Assembly: GCA_017624235.1 (NCBI GenBank)
Contig: JAGANL010000039.1
Location: 1 to 64,000 of the forward strand
DNA: 64,000 bases
Source: Lachnospiraceae bacterium
Lineage (GTDB): Bacteria; Bacillota; Clostridia; Lachnospirales; Lachnospiraceae
Reading direction: 5' to 3'
In this document: positions 60,849 to 64,000 of the stretch, in pieces
Numbering within the stretch: the first letter of the stretch is position 1
Layout of the letters: each line of letters begins with the position of its first letter
Notes under the pieces: model-generated
Seen by the model: the letters and a program-made list of their open reading frames with translations, nothing else
What the model was told of the DNA's origin: nothing
The model's database searches: none
Made by a program: the position numbers and the translations under genes

Positions 60849-62525
60849 ATGAAAAGAAAATGGTGGCATGAAAAGGTAGCATATCAGATTTACCCCAAAA
60901 GCTTTTATGATACGAATGGGGACGGTGTCGGAGATTTAAGAGGCATCATTGACAAGCTGGATTATTTAAAGGAGCTGGGTATCGATATCATCTGGATTTC
61001 CCCCATTTATAAATCCCCGTTTGTGGATCAGGGCTATGATATTTCAGATTATTATGCGATTGACCCTGCATTCGGAACGATGGAGGAAATGGAGGAGCTT
61101 TTGGCAGAAGCCAAAAAGAGGGATATGCACATCCTGATGGATCTGGTAGTCAACCACTGCTCCGACCAGCATGAGTGGTTTCAGAAGGCGATGCAGGACC
61201 CGGATGGAGAGTACGGAAAATACTTTTATATTATGGAGGGAAAAGAGGACGGCACACCGCCCTGTAACTGGCGGTCCTATTTCGGAGGCAGTGTGTGGGA
61301 GCCGATTCCCGGTACGAACAAATATTACCTCCATATGTTTGCCAAAGAGCAGCCGGATTTAAACTGGGAAAATCCGGCAGTGCGTGAGGAAATCTACAAA
61401 ATGATGAACTGGTGGTTAGATAAGGGGCTGTCCGGTTTCCGTATCGATGCCATTATCAATATCAAGAAGGATCTGACCTTTTCCGATCTTCCGGCAGACC
61501 GGGATGATGGCCTGGCAGCAGGCTGGAAGATGTTGGAGCATGCAAGCGGTATTGAAGTATTTTTGAAAGAAATGCGTGACCGTACCTTCCGTCCGCACAA
61601 TGCCTTCTCCATCGGAGAGCTGTTTAACTTCAAAGCAGAGGATTTAGAGAACTTTATCGGAGATGACGGCTGCTTTGAATCCATCTTTGATTTTTCCACG
61701 ACGCAGGTAGGTATGTGCGACGAGGGCTGGTATCAGAGCAGACGGATTACCCCGAATGAGTATCGCGACATCGTATTTGACAGCAAGAAGACCTCCTGCA
61801 ATGTCGGCTTTTTGGCTAATATTATTGAAAACCATGACGAGCCGCGCGGAGTCAGCCGCTATATCCCGGAAGGGGAATGCAGCGAGATGAGCAAAAAGAT
61901 GCTGGCTACGGTAATGATGCTGTCCTACGGACTGCCGTTTCTGTACCAGGGACAGGAAATCGGCATGACCAATATGGAATTTGAGAGCATTGACCAGATT
62001 AACGATATCAGCACGATCGACGAGTATCATGTTGCGCAGAGAGCCGGGCTTTCCGATAAGGAGGCCTTAAAGGCTGTTTCGGATATGAGCCGTGACAATG
62101 CCCGTACCCCGGTGCAGTGGAGCGCGGAGAAGAATGCCGGTTTTACCACCGCGGATTCCACATGGCTTCCGGTCAATCCCAATTATAAAACGGTCAATGT
62201 GGAAACGGAAATGCAGGATGAAAATTCTGTGTACCATTTTTACAAAAAGCTCATTGCCCTGCGCAAGAACCCGGAATATAGGGAAACGGTCGTATACGGT
62301 GACTTTCTTCCGGTATGGCAGGAGCAGGACAGATTGATGGCCTTTTACCGTAAGAGCAGTGAGAAGACCCTGCTTGTCATTGCCAATTACCAAAAGGAGG
62401 AGAGAGAAATTCCGTTTGCTCACCGGGTGAAGGCGGTTTTGCTGAATAACGCAGAAGTGTTTGAGCAGGCAGATGGTAAAGCGGCACTCAGGGGATATCA
62501 GGCAGTGGTGCTTGAGGTGGAGTAG
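60849..62525 (+). CDS. GH13 alpha-glucosidase, alpha-1,4 type predicted
   Basis: 558 aa, paralog of the preceding gene, 37 nt downstream. Nucleophile Asp200 in GFRIDAI, acid/base Glu257 in SIGELFN, and Asp330 in ENHDEPR. Here Ala201 follows the nucleophile, which in GH13 subfamily 31 suggests alpha-1,4 preference (maltose and maltodextrins), complementing the first enzyme. Sequence between them is well diverged, so the duplication is old or they were acquired separately. GAAAGGAACTGGA precedes the ATG. Confidence 0.92.
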   Translation: MKRKWWHEKVAYQIYPKSFYDTNGDGVGDLRGIIDKLDYLKELGIDIIWISPIYKSPFVDQGYDISDYYAIDPAFGTMEEMEELLAEAKKRDMHILMDLVVNHCSDQHEWFQKAMQDPDGEYGKYFYIMEGKEDGTPPCNWRSYFGGSVWEPIPGTNKYYLHMFAKEQPDLNWENPAVREEIYKMMNWWLDKGLSGFRIDAIINIKKDLTFSDLPADRDDGLAAGWKMLEHASGIEVFLKEMRDRTFRPHNAFSIGELFNFKAEDLENFIGDDGCFESIFDFSTTQVGMCDEGWYQSRRITPNEYRDIVFDSKKTSCNVGFLANIIENHDEPRGVSRYIPEGECSEMSKKMLATVMMLSYGLPFLYQGQEIGMTNMEFESIDQINDISTIDEYHVAQRAGLSDKEALKAVSDMSRDNARTPVQWSAEKNAGFTTADSTWLPVNPNYKTVNVETEMQDENSVYHFYKKLIALRKNPEYRETVVYGDFLPVWQEQDRLMAFYRKSSEKTLLVIANYQKEEREIPFAHRVKAVLLNNAEVFEQADGKAALRGYQAVVLEVE

Positions 62526-62554
62526 AACGAAAAAAGAAATTGATACAAGAAGAA

Positions 62555-62587
62555 AAGGCAGCCTGAACATTTCTGTCAGGCTGCCTT
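62555..62587. terminator. Terminator between the alpha-glucosidase and PPK2 genes
   Basis: A perfect 12-bp stem (AAGGCAGCCTGA with TCAGGCTGCCTT) closes a 9-nt loop, between convergent genes. A-rich on the left and TTATT on the right; works best for the minus-strand gene. Confidence 0.85.
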
Positions 62588-62594
62588 ATTGATC

Positions 62595-64000
62595 CTAGTC
62601 CAGAGCCTTCTCAATCGAATCAATCACAATCTTCAAGGCCTTAATCCGGGCATATTTCTTATCCACGGATTCCAATACATGCCACGGTGCATAAGTGGTA
62701 CTCGTCTTTTGCAGCATCTCATCGACAGCAGCCTCGTAAGCATCCCATTTCTCACGGTTGCGCCAGTCCTCGTCGGTAATCTTCCACTGCTTTTCCGGTG
62801 TATTCTGGCGGTCGGTGAAGCGCTCCAGCTGCGTATCCTTGTCAATCTGCACCCAGAATTTGATGATGACAGCGCCCCATTCAGACAGCTCCTTTTCAAA
62901 TTCATTGATTTCGTTATAGGCTCTCTGCCAGTCGTTTGTGCTGCAGAAGCCCTCCAGACGTTCTACCATGACACGGCCGTACCAGGTGCGGTCGAAGATA
63001 GCAATATGTCCGGTACGCGGCAGTCTCGTCCAGAAGCGCCACAGATAATGGCGGGCCTTTTCGTGCGGCTCGGGACTGGCAATCGGATGCACCTCATAGC
63101 CTCTGGGGTCGAGCGCTCCGGTAATACGCTTGATATTGCCGCCCTTTCCGGCAGCGTCCCAGCCCTCGTAGGCAATGATGACAGGAACACGTTTGCGGTA
63201 CAGGCGGTTATGCAGTGCGGAAAGCTTATCCTGCAAAACCTTTAGTTCCTTACGATATTCCTCGTCCTCAATCGTTTTGTCTAACGGAATCTCGGAGAGC
63301 TTCGGCATTTTCGCAAGCGGGAATACATTCTGTAAAAGCGGAACGGCCAGACTGGCATTTTCCAGTGCGGTCTCAATGCCGCGGTTTAAAAACTCAAGTA
63401 CCTGCAGCCGTGCCCATTTCCTGCCGGAGGCATCTATGATATACCAGGGAGCGCCGGGCATATTGGTTTCTGTGAGGTAGGCATCAAATACATCCAGGCA
63501 CTTGTCATAATGCTTGTTCTGCCACAGATCGTTTTCGCTGACACGCCATCTGGTATCCTTTTCATCGGAGAGACTTTCCAGGCGAGCCTTTTGTTCCTTT
63601 TTGCTGATATGGAAGAAAAATTTCATAACCAGATATCCGTTGTCGGTCAACTGCCTTTCAAAGCGCTTGGCGCTGTTGACAAGACTGCTGTAGCCGGCAT
63701 CATCCAGTTCGCCGTGCAGGCGTTTTGTCATGATGTCATCCGCCCAGCCGGAATCGAAGAACATAAATTTGCCTGCTTCCGGTATCCTGGCAAAATAGCG
63801 GTACAGAAAGGGCTTTCGTTGTTCGTCCTCGGTCGGAGCGGAAAAGGAGGTGACCTTAAAAAAGCGGGGGTCAATATTGCGGATAATGCTGCCGATTGTG
63901 CTGCCCTTCCCGGCAGCGCCCCAGCCCTCTACCAGTACCAGTACAGGAAGCTTTTTCTCCTTGATCTTTAACTGTAATACTTCCAGTTTCTTTTCCGCAG
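62595..64000 (-). CDS. Polyphosphate:AMP phosphotransferase (two-domain PPK2), cut by the window edge
   Basis: The frame continues past the right edge, so the N-terminus is missing; at least 468 residues are visible. Two PPK2 domains each have a Walker A: VEGWGAAGKGS near 63890-63925 and AYEGWDAAGKGG in the second half. The C-terminal domain also has IFDRTWYGRVMVERLEGF with the DRxWY lid residues. The N-terminal copy has the matching FFDSGWADD, lacking the Arg-Ser/Thr pattern, so it may be the less active half. The enzyme makes ADP from AMP and polyphosphate. Confidence 0.9.
   Translation of the reverse strand, partial: AEKKLEVLQLKIKEKKLPVLVLVEGWGAAGKGSTIGSIIRNIDPRFFKVTSFSAPTEDEQRKPFLYRYFARIPEAGKFMFFDSGWADDIMTKRLHGELDDAGYSSLVNSAKRFERQLTDNGYLVMKFFFHISKKEQKARLESLSDEKDTRWRVSENDLWQNKHYDKCLDVFDAYLTETNMPGAPWYIIDASGRKWARLQVLEFLNRGIETALENASLAVPLLQNVFPLAKMPKLSEIPLDKTIEDEEYRKELKVLQDKLSALHNRLYRKRVPVIIAYEGWDAAGKGGNIKRITGALDPRGYEVHPIASPEPHEKARHYLWRFWTRLPRTGHIAIFDRTWYGRVMVERLEGFCSTNDWQRAYNEINEFEKELSEWGAVIIKFWVQIDKDTQLERFTDRQNTPEKQWKITDEDWRNREKWDAYEAAVDEMLQKTSTTYAPWHVLESVDKKYARIKALKIVIDSIEKALD

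Noticed and set aside
1..64000. CRISPR arrays, tRNA or rRNA genes, prophage or intact insertion sequences
   Set aside because: No regularly spaced direct repeats, tRNA cloverleaf with conserved TTCGA arms, rRNA segments, integrase or transposase genes were recognised by reading both strands.

Overview
The window looks like a chromosomal stretch of a Gram-positive anaerobe of the class Clostridia, most likely family Lachnospiraceae; the genus cannot be settled from sequence alone. The pointers are strong AGGAGG-type ribosome binding sites throughout, the gene order uvrC-hprK-glucokinase-murB-rapZ-whiA-crh, a DUF1846-ftsH pair, many AraC-type regulators beside cytoplasmic glycosidases, two chemoreceptors, and an Na+/alanine symporter and P-II/AmtB nitrogen genes. 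No rRNA, tRNA, CRISPR array, phage module or intact insertion sequence was seen.

Layout. 1-5,150: two small accessory genes (CD3324 type and RNHCP type), an azlC-azlD locus destroyed by an internal deletion, a secreted zincin-like peptidase and a dCache chemoreceptor. 5,130-8,510: an AraC regulator divergent from a GH112 phosphorylase. 8,510-14,330: an unusual nested hairpin, then an Hpt protein, a broken gene, a hybrid histidine kinase, a chemoreceptor with almost no extracellular part, a TraX-like protein and a DUF378 protein. 14,350-18,800: a D-2-hydroxyacid dehydrogenase, an AraC regulator and a GH3 beta-glucosidase. 18,900-26,500: CTP synthase, DUF1846, FtsH, a MATE exporter and a Crp/Fnr regulator. 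26,650-35,690: the uvrC to crh block, a lipid kinase and class II fructose-bisphosphate aldolase.

35,790-43,700 is a glycan utilization locus: AraC regulator, GH5, GPH symporter, GH42 and GH43. None of its enzymes has a visible export signal, so it probably imports oligosaccharides and cuts them inside the cell. 43,790-49,430 holds nitrogen and housekeeping genes: AGCS symporter, cyclophilin, GNAT protein, P-II protein and AmtB. 49,530-58,010 appears to be one pathway: a Ugp-like ABC importer, a glycerophosphodiester phosphodiesterase and a three-part flavin/iron-sulfur/DUF1667 oxidoreductase, which together could take up glycerophosphodiesters or glycerol-3-phosphate and oxidize them anaerobically. 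58,014-62,525 is an AraC regulator divergent from two GH13 alpha-glucosidases whose residue next to the nucleophile predicts alpha-1,6 and alpha-1,4 preference respectively. The right edge cuts a two-domain PPK2 polyphosphate:AMP phosphotransferase.

The most unusual signals are non-coding. pyrG, the P-II gene and the AGCS symporter each have a good sigma-A-type promoter followed within about 5-8 nt of the predicted start by a strong hairpin and T run, which looks like a shared attenuation arrangement on nitrogen-linked genes. The P-II/amtB gap holds a second switch-like terminator with an ANTAR-like AAAGGA hexaloop. Three long palindromic elements (16,266-16,327; 45,391-45,701; 57,400-57,536) and a triple nested hairpin (8,605-8,694) are not explained by any gene.
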